A stretch of 64,000 nt of DNA from an uncultured Fibrobacter sp. (GCA_934699585.1 CAKUWY010000006.1:1-64000), one strand, 5' to 3'. Shown: positions 24,573 to 33,734, numbered from the stretch's first letter. Program-made: numbers and translations. Notes: a model not told the origin generated them from the sequence alone.

Positions 24573-26099
24573 CTATACCGCGTAATGCTTTTGGCGAATC
24601 AGTTCAAGAGTCTTGCGCAGGTCGCCTTCCAGCTGGCGGTCGCAGGTCAGGGGCTTGAAATGCTCAAAGACCTGTTCCAGAGTCTTGCGCACGCCATCCA
24701 GGCGTTTGGAATCCACCTCGCCCCGTTCCAAGCGGAAATGCAGGGCCTGAGAGGCGGCCAAAAGCACGGCGGCAGCCACCTGTTCGGTCAGTTCAATCAC
24801 CCGGATGCAATCGCGGGAAGCGATAGTGCCCATGCTTACCTTGTCCTGGTTGTGGCATTCGGTAGAGCGGCTAAAGACGCTCATGGGCATGGTGTTGTGG
24901 AGGGCTTCTGCCGTCCAGGCCGAAACGCCAATCTGCACCGCCTTGAAACCGTGGTTGATGGAGAATTCCCCATTACTACCGGACAAGTTAGGCGGCAAGT
25001 TACGGTTGAACTTGATATCCACGATGGTGGCTAGCTGGCGGTCCAGAAGGTCGGCCAGGTTCGCCACGATGTTCTTGAGGGTATCCATGGCCAGGCAGAT
25101 ATGACCGCCGTAGAAATGACCGCCGTGGAAAATATTCTTGGTTTCGGGGTCCACGATGGGGTTGTCGTTGGCGCTGTTCATCTCGATTTCGATGAGCTGG
25201 CGGAGCAGGGGTTCGGAATCGTAGAACACGCCCACCACATGGGGTGCGCAACGCAGGGAATAAGGGTCCTGGATCTTTTCGGGAACAATGTTCTTTTCCA
25301 CTTCCAGGTTCAAGGCGTCGCGCATCTTCTTGGCGGCGGTCACCAGGCCCGGATGGGGCTTTACGGCAAAGAGCCTTTCGTAGAAATGGTACGCGTTACC
25401 CTTCATGGCGATGGTGTTCATGGCCGTAATGCGGCAGCTCAGGTCAGAAAGGTATTCGGCACGGCAAAAGGCCATGCAGGCCACGGCGTTCATCACGGCC
25501 GTGCCATTCATGATGGCGATGGCTTCCTTGGGGCGGAAACGGTGGGGCGTAATGCCCAGTTCCTTCATCACGTCAATCGACGGGCGACGTTCACCCTTGT
25601 ACAGCACATCCCGCTCGCCAATGACGGCTCCCGCCAGGTAAGAAAGCGGCGTCAGGTCGCCACTGGCCCCTACAGAACCTTCTTGCGGAATCAGCGGCAA
25701 AATGTCGTTCTGCAAAAAGTCCATGATAATCTTCAGCAGGGCGTAGCTCACACCGGAAAAGCCCTGAGCCAGGGTGTTCAGGCGCACCGCCATGATGGCG
25801 CGGGTAGTTTCCTCGTCAAAGTAGGCGCCAAGACCGCAACCGTGGAAACGGGTCAGGTTTACCGGCAGGTCGTAATAATGGTCAGGCGGCACCACCTGGG
25901 TGCAGGAATCGCCGTAACCCGTGGTCACGCCGTAAATGCCGCCGTGCTTTGCCAGGGCCTCGTCCAAGAATTCAGCACCGGCGTTGATTTTCTTCTGGAA
26001 CTCGGGAGAGCTTTCCAATTCCACGGAAACCTTGCGTTTTGCGATAGCCACCACCTGTTCGATGGTGAGCTTTCCACTTCCAATTACGACCTTGTCCAT
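24573..26099 (-). CDS. aromatic amino acid ammonia-lyase (HAL/TAL family)
   Basis: A 508-residue lyase with the MIO-forming Ala145-Ser146-Gly147 in GSVGASGDLTPLSYLAG, the catalytic Tyr56 in YGVTTGYG, and conserved YSLRCAPHVVGV and NSANDNPIVD. The family removes ammonia from His, Tyr or Phe. Phe85-His86 at the substrate-selectivity position resembles tyrosine-type lyases of aryl polyene/flexirubin clusters more than HutH. It probably makes 4-coumarate as starter unit. No other hut genes are present. Confidence 0.86.
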   Translation of the reverse strand: MDKVVIGSGKLTIEQVVAIAKRKVSVELESSPEFQKKINAGAEFLDEALAKHGGIYGVTTGYGDSCTQVVPPDHYYDLPVNLTRFHGCGLGAYFDEETTRAIMAVRLNTLAQGFSGVSYALLKIIMDFLQNDILPLIPQEGSVGASGDLTPLSYLAGAVIGERDVLYKGERRPSIDVMKELGITPHRFRPKEAIAIMNGTAVMNAVACMAFCRAEYLSDLSCRITAMNTIAMKGNAYHFYERLFAVKPHPGLVTAAKKMRDALNLEVEKNIVPEKIQDPYSLRCAPHVVGVFYDSEPLLRQLIEIEMNSANDNPIVDPETKNIFHGGHFYGGHICLAMDTLKNIVANLADLLDRQLATIVDIKFNRNLPPNLSGSNGEFSINHGFKAVQIGVSAWTAEALHNTMPMSVFSRSTECHNQDKVSMGTIASRDCIRVIELTEQVAAAVLLAASQALHFRLERGEVDSKRLDGVRKTLEQVFEHFKPLTCDRQLEGDLRKTLELIRQKHYAV

Positions 26100-26111
26100 T
26101 TCAACAATCCT

Positions 26112-27074
26112 TTAAAAATTTTTGCGCCAGAAATTATAGAAATTATACCACTGGTAAGGGTGACGCTGGCAATGCTTTTCGAGCATTCCCACGTATTCTT
26201 GTACCAGTGCCGCCACACGGGCTGAGCGCTCCCTGCGGCTGCAGTCAAAAGAAGTCTTGGCCCGCACGATATGCATCTCGTAAGAAGAACGGATATCAAA
26301 GTCCTTTTTGCGGATAGCAAAGGCAAAATAAATCGGGGCATTCAAGATGCTGGCCAAGGTAAAAGCCCCCTCCGGGAAATTGGCGGTCTCCCCCAGGAAC
26401 TTCATCTCTACATTGCGGTCGGTAGAGTTGGCCGAGGTGCGGTCGCCGGCAATCACCACCAGGTCGCCAGAAGCAATCCAGTCCTTCATCCCTACGGCAC
26501 TATCCACCCCGATCTTGTTGGCGTCCACCACCGTATTCATCAGGTCCGGATTCAGTTCGTACAGGAGGGCGTTGAACTTGGATGTTCCCGAAAAATCAAC
26601 CACCGGGTGCACCGTAAACTGCCTGTGGGTATGAATCTTGCCATACCCCGTAAGGGAACGCAACATCTCCATATTCCCCAGGTGTGAACAAATTAAAAAA
26701 GCACCTTCCCCACGGTCCAGCTGTTCCACCAGCATGTCCAGGTCATCACCCTGGGTTTCCACGTTCTTAAGGGGAATCACGCCCCGCCAACCCAAAAGCT
26801 TTTCTATCATGGAAAGGGCAAAGGATAGCACGTGCCTGTAGGTGGCAAAGGGCGGGACATTTCGGCCCTGCAGGGCATAGAGCCGTTTCAGGTAGGCCTT
26901 GGACCGAGCCCGCACAGGGGCCGCCCCAAGCCAAAAGAAAAAGCACACCACGGCTACCAGAAATTCCACCACCGGGAGCGGCAGGTGGCAGGTAATCCAC
27001 AGCATAAAACGGAAATGCCAAAGGCTTCCGCCCACTTCTTTCAGTTCAAACCAGTTTTGATTTTCGGCACTCAT
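26112..27074 (-). CDS. lipid A-type lysophospholipid acyltransferase
   Basis: A 320-residue LpxL/HtrB-family acyltransferase with an N-terminal membrane anchor (LWITCHLPLPVVEFLVAVVC), the active-site HX4 motif in CSHLGNMEML, IAGDRTS, and the C-terminal YQWYNFYNFW. In aryl polyene clusters such enzymes attach the polyene to a lipid or glycan anchor. It overlaps the GT2 gene by 4 bp (ATGA), indicating coupling. Confidence 0.82.
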   Translation of the reverse strand: MSAENQNWFELKEVGGSLWHFRFMLWITCHLPLPVVEFLVAVVCFFFWLGAAPVRARSKAYLKRLYALQGRNVPPFATYRHVLSFALSMIEKLLGWRGVIPLKNVETQGDDLDMLVEQLDRGEGAFLICSHLGNMEMLRSLTGYGKIHTHRQFTVHPVVDFSGTSKFNALLYELNPDLMNTVVDANKIGVDSAVGMKDWIASGDLVVIAGDRTSANSTDRNVEMKFLGETANFPEGAFTLASILNAPIYFAFAIRKKDFDIRSSYEMHIVRAKTSFDCSRRERSARVAALVQEYVGMLEKHCQRHPYQWYNFYNFWRKNF

Positions 27075-27826
27075 TTCTTTTTCGCCAAGCGGCGAGCCAA
27101 AAGCATGGGCAGGCGCAGGAGCATTCCCACACAGAGCTTGGTGTGTGTCCAGGAAATTTCAACATTGCTCCCGAAAACCCTGAAATTCGAGACTCCGTCT
27201 TCGGGGTAAGTGACCTTGATGGGGTAAAAACGCATCTTGACTCCCGCCCAAGAAAGGCGAACCAAAATCTCGATGTCAAAGCCCATGCGGTAGCTGGTCA
27301 GTTTCTTTGCCACGGGCATCGTGGACTCTACCGGATAGATCCGGAAACCACACATGGAATCGGGAATGTCCTTCGAAAGCGTCTCGATGGCCACCCAGAA
27401 GTTGGTGATTTTCCGCCCCTGTTCCCGGGACTTGGGCACGCTGCCGTCGTATTGCGGGAACCCCGCAATCAAATCCTCCGGATGCTTGCGGGCGGCCTTC
27501 AAAAAGAAGGGGATAGCGTCGGCGTCGTGCTGGCCGTCGGCATCCATCTGCAGGGCGTGAGTAAATCCCAGTTCATGGGCCTTTTCAAGCCCGCTTATCA
27601 CGGCAGCGCCCTTGCCACCGTTCTGGGCGCGGGTCACGAGCACCGTATTCGGCACTTCACGAGCCACAGTCTCCAAGATGGCGTGACCCTCGGGAGCATT
27701 GCCGTCATCTACCAAAATAACCGAAAGTCCCTGGGCCGAAAGGCTTTCCGCCACCTTGCGGGTGGTAGATTCGTGCCTATACACGGGCACGATAGCGCAA
27801 AATTTCAAGTCTGCAAGAGTTCTCAT
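27071..27826 (-). CDS. family 2 glycosyltransferase
   Basis: A 251-residue GT2 with the N-terminal nucleotide-sugar fold CAIVPVYRHE, VILVDDGN, and the metal-binding QMDADGQHD. A C-terminal amphipathic, Arg/Lys-rich segment (LRLPMLLARRLAKKK) suggests membrane association. It probably glycosylates the polyene or its anchor. It overlaps both neighbouring genes by 4 bp. Confidence 0.85.
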   Translation of the reverse strand: MRTLADLKFCAIVPVYRHESTTRKVAESLSAQGLSVILVDDGNAPEGHAILETVAREVPNTVLVTRAQNGGKGAAVISGLEKAHELGFTHALQMDADGQHDADAIPFFLKAARKHPEDLIAGFPQYDGSVPKSREQGRKITNFWVAIETLSKDIPDSMCGFRIYPVESTMPVAKKLTSYRMGFDIEILVRLSWAGVKMRFYPIKVTYPEDGVSNFRVFGSNVEISWTHTKLCVGMLLRLPMLLARRLAKKK

Positions 27827-30216
27827 GTGCCTGCCTGCATTACCAATGTTCCTGTCGAAAGCATGCGGCCGGCCTCGTTGGTATAGGTGAACAACACCTT
27901 GTTAGTCTCGGCCTTGAAAGTCATCTCCAGGTTGGTTACCGCGTCGGGCAACACCGGGTAGCTGAACTTGGTGCGTTGGATTTTCTGCACCGCCCGAGGT
28001 GTCTCCAGCAGGGCGTGGGCCAGCAGGGCCACCATGTCCACCTGGGCCACGGCAGGCAGCAGCTTGAAGGCCGGAAAGTGCCCGTCGTAAAAGTCGCTGT
28101 CCGCAGGGAACACCAATTTGAGCGAAAGGGCGCCCGGTTCCTTGTGCATTTTCAGGATCCTGAAATTCTTGGATTCGGGGAGGCCGAACAGGGCCTGGAT
28201 ATCGCGCATCTTGATTTTTCCTTGAGTATCCTGGGGCAGTTCTTCCAGGTAGCGCCATTTCTTGGGCGTCACCGTGTTTTCCAGGAACTGGTTCAGATGA
28301 GCCTTGAAAAAATTGTTTATCTCCAGCTTGGGCTGGTCCTTGAACCGCGCCACCCCATCGGCATTCAGCACGATGGCGGCGGCCAGGTACTGCCGTTTGC
28401 CCACCATGGGCACCACACGCACGTCCTGCACCAGGCCCGTCTGCTTCAGACGGTTTTCCACCTCCGGCAGCGAAATGCGCTTTTCCTCAATTTTTACGAT
28501 GGAATCGGCACGGCCCTTCAAGAGGAAACGACCATCATCGTAGATTTCCACCAGGTCGCCGGTGGTAAAACCTTCGGGCTCCAGAATGTAGCTGGACTTC
28601 ACGTTCAGGCAGTCGTTTTCGCCGATGCTCATCTTGCAGACCTCGAAGGGCGTCCAGATGGGGCCGTTCTTGGACTGTCGATAGGCGATTCCGCCTGTTT
28701 CTGTACTGCCGTAGATTTCGGTGGTCCAGTAGCCCGTAATGCCTTCGCACTTGCGGGCCACATCCTCTGGCAGGGGGCCTCCCGACGAATAGATGATGGG
28801 CGTCGTCTTAAAAGCTATGGGCCCTTCGGCATCGGCGGCAAGGCGTTTCAGGTAGGCCGGGCTGGAGGCAATCACAGCCGCCTCCCCTGCAATGTTTGCA
28901 AGTTCGCTGGGGTAATCGATGCGGTGCCTGCGGTAAGGCAACCCCGTAGCCGTGGGGAGCAGCACCGTAAACAGAAGGCCGTAAATGTGGTGGTGGTTCA
29001 CCGTGCTATAGACCTTGCGATTCACCCAGTCGTCGCCAAAGACCTTCACCAGCTCGAAAAGTTCGTTCTCGAACTGGCAGAACATCTTGGGGACCATCTT
29101 GGGCTCGCCGGTAGTGCCGGAGGTGTACATCACCATGGGTGCGCTGTCCTTGTCGAAGGTATTCCAGCGGCCGTCGGACTCCGTGTTCTGCAAGACATCC
29201 TGAATCAGGGTAGCGCCCGCAAAAGGCTCGTCCGTCAAGAATCCATAGCCGGGCTTCTGGATTTCCTTGATAAAAGCCTCCTGCCGGTTCGCCGTCACCA
29301 GCGCCTTGCGGCCTCCCTGGAGCATGGCCAGCAGGCCCACCATAAAGTAGTAGGAATCCTCGCAGTGCAAAATCCAGGGGGCGTTTTCACGCTCTTCCAG
29401 ATAGCGACGGACCTTGGAAACATCGTCGGTGAAGTCGGCCCAGGTGCGTACGGAGTCACCGTCAAAGCAGACCACCATGCCGGCCGGGCGGGAATCCCGC
29501 TGAAGCTCACACACGGGAATATAGGAATGCATCTTTTTCTGCATCATTTTACGAACCATGAATTCTACGGCAAAAAATATACCGATTAAAATATAGGAGA
29601 TTAGGCCATTGTACAGCGACCAGATTTTCTCATCGCCTACAAAAACTGTAAAAGACGCCACCACGGCGTTGAACACGAAAAAAAGGCACCAGGCAAGAGT
29701 CACCCGGTCACAGTACCGCTCCACGAAAGCCCGCTCCGGCGAGGCCTGCAGCCGCCGGTCGCCGAGGCAGGCCATGCGAAAGGCGAAGCTGGGCTTTTTC
29801 CAGAGGGAAATCCCGAAAAAGGCCAAGAGCGAGAGGCACACCAGCACGGGGTAAAACTCCAGGAACAAGAGGCTGTCCGCAAAAAACGAGACGCTCCCGC
29901 AGGCAAGCATCATCACCACCAGGGCGTAGTCCTTGAGGCTGTTCGCCGCGCTTTCCCCACCAGCTATAAATGCGCCGGTCGAAACCGCGCCTTTCCCACA
30001 GGCTGTGGCCGCACCGTTCCCCTGAACCGTGTCGGCCCCAACAGATGCGTTCCTGCGGCCCTGGGTCGTGTTGAAGAACAGCACAAAGGCAAGGCCTATA
30101 AGCAAGAGGCTCAGGCGTCGGGGCGAGATATCCCAAAACACCAGTCCGCAAAAGACCAGCGCCGGGTAGAGTACCGAAAGTGCGGCAAAGATGACCTTTC
30201 CCGCCACGGATTTCAT
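27823..30216 (-). CDS. three-part fusion: membrane protein, acyl-AMP ligase and hotdog dehydratase
   Basis: A 797-residue fusion. Residues 1-235 form about six membrane segments (COG4648-like). Residues 240-675 are an ANL adenylating enzyme with YTSGTTG (364-370), YGSTETGG, TGDLVEI, KGRADSIVKI and the catalytic Lys667 in TQGKIKM. Residues 690-797 are an ApeI-type hotdog dehydratase with DGHFPAF (His713) and the central helix AVAQVDMVALLAHALL. In proteobacterial aryl polyene clusters these functions usually come from separate adjacent genes. The fusion would activate the aryl starter at the membrane and load it on an ACP. Confidence 0.85.
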   Translation of the reverse strand: MKSVAGKVIFAALSVLYPALVFCGLVFWDISPRRLSLLLIGLAFVLFFNTTQGRRNASVGADTVQGNGAATACGKGAVSTGAFIAGGESAANSLKDYALVVMMLACGSVSFFADSLLFLEFYPVLVCLSLLAFFGISLWKKPSFAFRMACLGDRRLQASPERAFVERYCDRVTLAWCLFFVFNAVVASFTVFVGDEKIWSLYNGLISYILIGIFFAVEFMVRKMMQKKMHSYIPVCELQRDSRPAGMVVCFDGDSVRTWADFTDDVSKVRRYLEERENAPWILHCEDSYYFMVGLLAMLQGGRKALVTANRQEAFIKEIQKPGYGFLTDEPFAGATLIQDVLQNTESDGRWNTFDKDSAPMVMYTSGTTGEPKMVPKMFCQFENELFELVKVFGDDWVNRKVYSTVNHHHIYGLLFTVLLPTATGLPYRRHRIDYPSELANIAGEAAVIASSPAYLKRLAADAEGPIAFKTTPIIYSSGGPLPEDVARKCEGITGYWTTEIYGSTETGGIAYRQSKNGPIWTPFEVCKMSIGENDCLNVKSSYILEPEGFTTGDLVEIYDDGRFLLKGRADSIVKIEEKRISLPEVENRLKQTGLVQDVRVVPMVGKRQYLAAAIVLNADGVARFKDQPKLEINNFFKAHLNQFLENTVTPKKWRYLEELPQDTQGKIKMRDIQALFGLPESKNFRILKMHKEPGALSLKLVFPADSDFYDGHFPAFKLLPAVAQVDMVALLAHALLETPRAVQKIQRTKFSYPVLPDAVTNLEMTFKAETNKVLFTYTNEAGRMLSTGTLVMQAGT

Positions 30217-30473
30217 TACTTGGATTCCGTTTCGTGGATCAGGCCGTAGATGGCGTCCACCACGTCTTGCAGGGTGCGCACGGCCTTGAACACTTCGGGG
30301 TCGATATTGCGGGGCAGCATGGACTTGAGCTTCACGATCAGGTCCACGGCGTCGATGCTGTCCAGTTCCAAATCTTCGTAAAGCCTAGCCTCGGGAACAA
30401 GCTTGGAGGCGTCCATGTCGAATTCCTCGACCAGGGCGTTCTTGATTCTGTCGAAAATTTCCTGTTTTTCCAT
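30216..30473 (-). CDS. acyl carrier protein 2 of the pigment operon
   Basis: An 85-residue ACP. The phosphopantetheine serine is in LELDSIDAVDLIVKLK. The start at 30473 (MEKQEIFDR) was preferred over a longer in-frame start because it matches ACP length and leaves 13 bp after the upstream ACP gene. Its stop overlaps the start of the fusion gene by one base. Confidence 0.88.
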   Translation of the reverse strand: MEKQEIFDRIKNALVEEFDMDASKLVPEARLYEDLELDSIDAVDLIVKLKSMLPRNIDPEVFKAVRTLQDVVDAIYGLIHETESK

Positions 30474-30486
30474 GTTCAGTCCTTTA

Positions 30487-30756
30487 TCAGCTAGGGGAGT
30501 TGGCAGAAATGTAGGCGGCCAGGGCGTTGACGGAGGCAAAGTGCTTCTTGGTCTCTTCGTTCACGGTAGAAAAAGAAACGCCGAAGTTCTCCTTGATGGC
30601 AATCCCCAGTTCCAGGGCATCGATACTGTCGAGCCCAAGGCTGCGGTCGCCTTCCCCGAAAAGGGGCGCGTCGTCGTAAATATCTTCCGGAGTGATATCT
30701 TCAAGTTCCAAGGACTTGATAATCACTTCTTTAATCTTTTGGTTCAAATCTGACAT
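30487..30756 (-). CDS. acyl carrier protein 1 of the pigment operon
   Basis: An 89-residue ACP with the 4'-phosphopantetheine site in SLGLDSIDALELGIAIKENFG. Paired ACP genes at the head of the operon are typical of aryl polyene clusters. GGAG precedes the ATG. Confidence 0.9.
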   Translation of the reverse strand: MSDLNQKIKEVIIKSLELEDITPEDIYDDAPLFGEGDRSLGLDSIDALELGIAIKENFGVSFSTVNEETKKHFASVNALAAYISANSPS

Positions 30757-30778
30757 AAAATCTCCATTGTTCGGCGCA

Positions 30779-30784
30779 AATATA
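30779..30784 (-). promoter_or_regulatory. candidate -10 of the pigment operon
   Basis: On the minus strand TATATT lies about 23 bp before the first ACP start codon, in an AT-rich segment. The same hexamer occurs in the other two best promoters. No good -35 at 17 bp was found. Confidence 0.35.
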
Positions 30785-30813
30785 GCAATAATGGTTTAGA
30801 TCCTTGATAAAAT

Positions 30814-31926
30814 CTACTCGTAAATTTCCATATAGGCGGTTTCTTCGTTCATGCCGGCCCGGACCATCTTTAGCCGTTCCGCCTTGGCATAGTAATACCA
30901 GATCATCCACTCCCCCGCCATATCGGTGCGCTTGGTCTTGATAACTACGGGTTTTTCTCCCTTATAGAAATCCTTCTTGCGAGGTATCACATGTTCAAAT
31001 GGGCGATAAACGTGGACATCGTCGCCGGCCTTGCGCTCGATAAAGCCCTTGCCGTCCTTGCTCCAGGTGATGTAAACCGTTCCGTTGTCATCCTTGACCT
31101 TTTCACAAGAATCAAACCCGCTGCTGCACCACAGGTACTTTTTGAACTTGAAGGACTGTTCCGGCATCACGAAGGTGTCCACACGCCGAGTATTTCCCTT
31201 GTATGTATTGTAGTTTCCCTCTAACTTGAAATTCCCAGAATTGTAATCTACACAACCCCGCTGTACAACCGTCACCTTGCGATTCAAGATGCTAATATCC
31301 AAGGCACAGCCTTCTTCTTTGTAAGAAAGCCTTCCGCCATTGGTAGATTCATCCATGGGAATGTCGCTCATCTCTATTTCTGCGCGGTCGCCCAGAGGTC
31401 CGTTCTGGATGGTCACTGTAAACTTGCCCGGATTGTTGGGTGATTTTTTCAGGAACAGACTTCCCGTAGCAGAAGCGTACTCGCCGCTCAAATCCATAGA
31501 TTCCTGCTGAAAACGGGCCAGTTCCGAACGCCTGGCATAAACCTTTCCAATTTTACAATCGATGGGCACGAATTTGGGCGGCTCCTTCGGGTCTTCCATT
31601 ACATATTTCACCACTTTTTTCTTTTTGACCTTGGTCTTAGGCTTGCCCTTTTTGTCCTTGACCACTTTGCCCTTTTTGTCCTTGACCACTTTGCCCTTTT
31701 TATCCTTCACCTGAACGGTTTCCTTGACCCAGGAGACCTTTTTTACCTTGACCTGGGGTATGGGAAGTTCCTTGATCCAGTCAGAACGGTTTAGTTCTCC
31801 CACGGGAGCATCTTCCCTGATTTTCCCCTTGACCATCTTGTAAACGGGCAATGTCTCCTGAGAAAAGGCGACAACTGCAAGCGTCAAAAACAGAAACACT
31901 AAAAATTTCTTCAAAACAAACCTCAT
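30814..31926 (-). CDS. secreted protein of unknown function with Lys-rich repeats
   Basis: A 370-residue protein with a signal peptide (MRFVLKKFLVFLFLTLAVVAFSQ). A tandem VKDKKGK repeat lies around residues 75-100, followed by KTKVKKKKVVK, and then a beta-rich body containing SSGFDSCEK. The start at 31926 gives the signal peptide directly. The repeat is also seen as tandem DNA near 31650-31700, so its copy number could vary. No family recognised; it sits between the pigment operon and a divergent porin gene. Confidence 0.72.
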   Translation of the reverse strand: MRFVLKKFLVFLFLTLAVVAFSQETLPVYKMVKGKIREDAPVGELNRSDWIKELPIPQVKVKKVSWVKETVQVKDKKGKVVKDKKGKVVKDKKGKPKTKVKKKKVVKYVMEDPKEPPKFVPIDCKIGKVYARRSELARFQQESMDLSGEYASATGSLFLKKSPNNPGKFTVTIQNGPLGDRAEIEMSDIPMDESTNGGRLSYKEEGCALDISILNRKVTVVQRGCVDYNSGNFKLEGNYNTYKGNTRRVDTFVMPEQSFKFKKYLWCSSGFDSCEKVKDDNGTVYITWSKDGKGFIERKAGDDVHVYRPFEHVIPRKKDFYKGEKPVVIKTKRTDMAGEWMIWYYYAKAERLKMVRAGMNEETAYMEIYE

Positions 31927-32035
31927 TCGCCTATAACATAACATTTTTTTAAGAAAAACAGTTTTCGCGAGCCCCAAAGACCTAATTTTTTTCTAAAATT
32001 TTCGCATATTGAATATTGAAAGGAGATTCTTTTTC

Positions 32036-33577
32036 ATGAAAAAAATGATTCTATTGTCATGCGTGCTGGCGGCATCCGTTTTTGCCGCTCCCGAAGCAGC
32101 ACCAGCCGCCCAACAACCGGCAGCCCCAGCCGAACAGGCTGCACCGGCAACAGAAGCCGCCGCTCCTGCTGAACAGGCTGCTGCACCTGCCGAACAGGCC
32201 GCCACCCCCGCCGAGACCACTCCCGCCGAACAGGCCGCCGCCCCTGCCGAGGCCGCCCCTGCCGAGGCCGCTCCCGCCGAAGCTGCTCCTGCCGAACAGG
32301 CTGCCGCTACCGAAGCTGCTCCTGCCGAACAGGCCGCCGCTACCGAAACTGCTCCTGCCGACAGCGCTGCCGCCGCAGCCCCGGCCGAAGAAGTGGCCGC
32401 AGCCCCGGCTGATAGTGCAGCTGCACCTGCCGACACAGCCAAGGCCGCAGCCGCCGACACCGCCAAGGCCGCAGCTGTCGCCGAAGACGACACCACCGGC
32501 TTTGTTGCCGCTGCCGCTCCTACAAAAGAAGCCAAGGCTCCGGCCAAGAAAAAACGCAAAAAGAAAAAGATGATCGACAACGCCATGTTCGAAACCCAGA
32601 AGCTCTCCTTCGACGTGATGGCTGACTTCGAATTGGAAGCAGGCAAGGTCTTCTGGAACACCGAAGATGACGAAAATGGCGACAACCTGGAAACCTGGAA
32701 CGGCGAAGCCAACTTTGCCATCTTGGCCGAAGGTGACGACTTCAAGGGCAAGTTGGGAATCTCCCTGCACCCCGGTGACCTAGACAAGTCCATTGACGAC
32801 TACGAGACCAAGCGTCAAAAGCGGGAAAAAATTCGCAACGACGAATACAACGAAGTCAGCGATTACTTTGAACTCGACGAAGCCTGGGCCTACCAGGAAA
32901 CTGAACACCTGAGCTTCAAGGTCGGTCGTTGGGACAACACTGACAAGAACGGTGACTATTTCGGTGGCTACATTGATGGTTACCTGGCTGGATTCATGTC
33001 CACCCAGCGCTCCGAAAACCAGTTGCAGTTCGGTTTCAGCCCCACTGAAAACATGGACTTCTTCGTTTCTCTCATCAGCACGGCCCCTCACCTGAACAAG
33101 GGCGACGTCCGTGCCGCATTCAACTTCCACGGTCTGGAAGGCCTCAGCGACTTGAATGTGCAGCTGGCCTACCGTGCCAACGTGTTCGACGTGGTCTACG
33201 ATTCCGATGCCGAAATCAAACACAATGCTTCCTTAAAGGCTAATCTGCCCATTATCCGCAAGCACATGAACATCTTCGCCGAAGCGGCCCTTTTGAACAT
33301 CGACCCCAACGAAGACATGGTGATTCCCGTGACTGGTGGCTTTGCCTTCTTCACCCCGGTGGTGGACCGCATCATCCTGGAAGCTGAATACATCGGCGAC
33401 CGTCATGAACACCCGGAATACCAGAGCTTCAAGACCAAGAACGTAAAGGATGTTCTCGGCGCCCTCTACCTGGAAAAGGCATTCACGGACCGTTTCAGCC
33501 TGTCCGCCGGCTTCCACAGCTACGGCAGCTCTCGTGACTTCATGCTTTCCGGCAACTTGGTTGGAAGAATTAACTAA
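32036..33577 (+). CDS. outer-membrane beta-barrel protein with Ala/Pro/Glu-rich tether
   Basis: A 513-residue protein. The signal peptide (MKKMILLSCVLAASVFA) is followed by about 145 residues almost entirely Ala, Pro, Glu, Gln, Thr and Asp in PAEQAA-type repeats. A basic patch (KKKRKKKK) and then a beta-rich domain follow, with motifs such as LSFKVGRWDNTD and a C-terminal FMLSGNLVGRIN like a porin barrel. AAAGGAGA before the ATG at 32036 decides the start. The tether may span the periplasm or bind the wall. The function is inferred from architecture only. Confidence 0.7.
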   Translation: MKKMILLSCVLAASVFAAPEAAPAAQQPAAPAEQAAPATEAAAPAEQAAAPAEQAATPAETTPAEQAAAPAEAAPAEAAPAEAAPAEQAAATEAAPAEQAAATETAPADSAAAAAPAEEVAAAPADSAAAPADTAKAAAADTAKAAAVAEDDTTGFVAAAAPTKEAKAPAKKKRKKKKMIDNAMFETQKLSFDVMADFELEAGKVFWNTEDDENGDNLETWNGEANFAILAEGDDFKGKLGISLHPGDLDKSIDDYETKRQKREKIRNDEYNEVSDYFELDEAWAYQETEHLSFKVGRWDNTDKNGDYFGGYIDGYLAGFMSTQRSENQLQFGFSPTENMDFFVSLISTAPHLNKGDVRAAFNFHGLEGLSDLNVQLAYRANVFDVVYDSDAEIKHNASLKANLPIIRKHMNIFAEAALLNIDPNEDMVIPVTGGFAFFTPVVDRIILEAEYIGDRHEHPEYQSFKTKNVKDVLGALYLEKAFTDRFSLSAGFHSYGSSRDFMLSGNLVGRIN

Positions 33578-33640
33578 TAACGACTGCTCGGACTAGACTC
33601 CAGATTTCAAGTACTGGGCTGGTCCTCGCTCTCGCAACCA

Positions 33641-33666
33641 CGCCTCGTTAATACGAGGCGTTTGTT
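33641..33666 (+). terminator. terminator hairpin of repeat unit 1
   Basis: A CGCCTCG/CGAGGCG stem with loop TTAATA is followed by TTTGTT. It is the first terminator after the outer-membrane protein gene; the same hairpin repeats at 33735-33760. Confidence 0.75.
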
Positions 33667-33734
33667 GCTCACAACGACCGCTCGGACTAGACTCCAGATT
33701 TCAAGTACTGGGCTGGTACTCGCTCTCGCAACCA

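Noticed and set aside
24573..26099. histidine ammonia-lyase hutH for histidine use
   Set aside because: No hutU, hutI or hutG is nearby, and the gene is embedded in the pigment operon with matching spacing and overlaps.
32057..32770. Gly/Ser-rich minus-strand ORFs opposite the Ala/Pro-rich gene
   Set aside because: They are antisense images of the PAEQAA-coding repeat. The plus-strand frame has a signal peptide and a ribosome-binding site.
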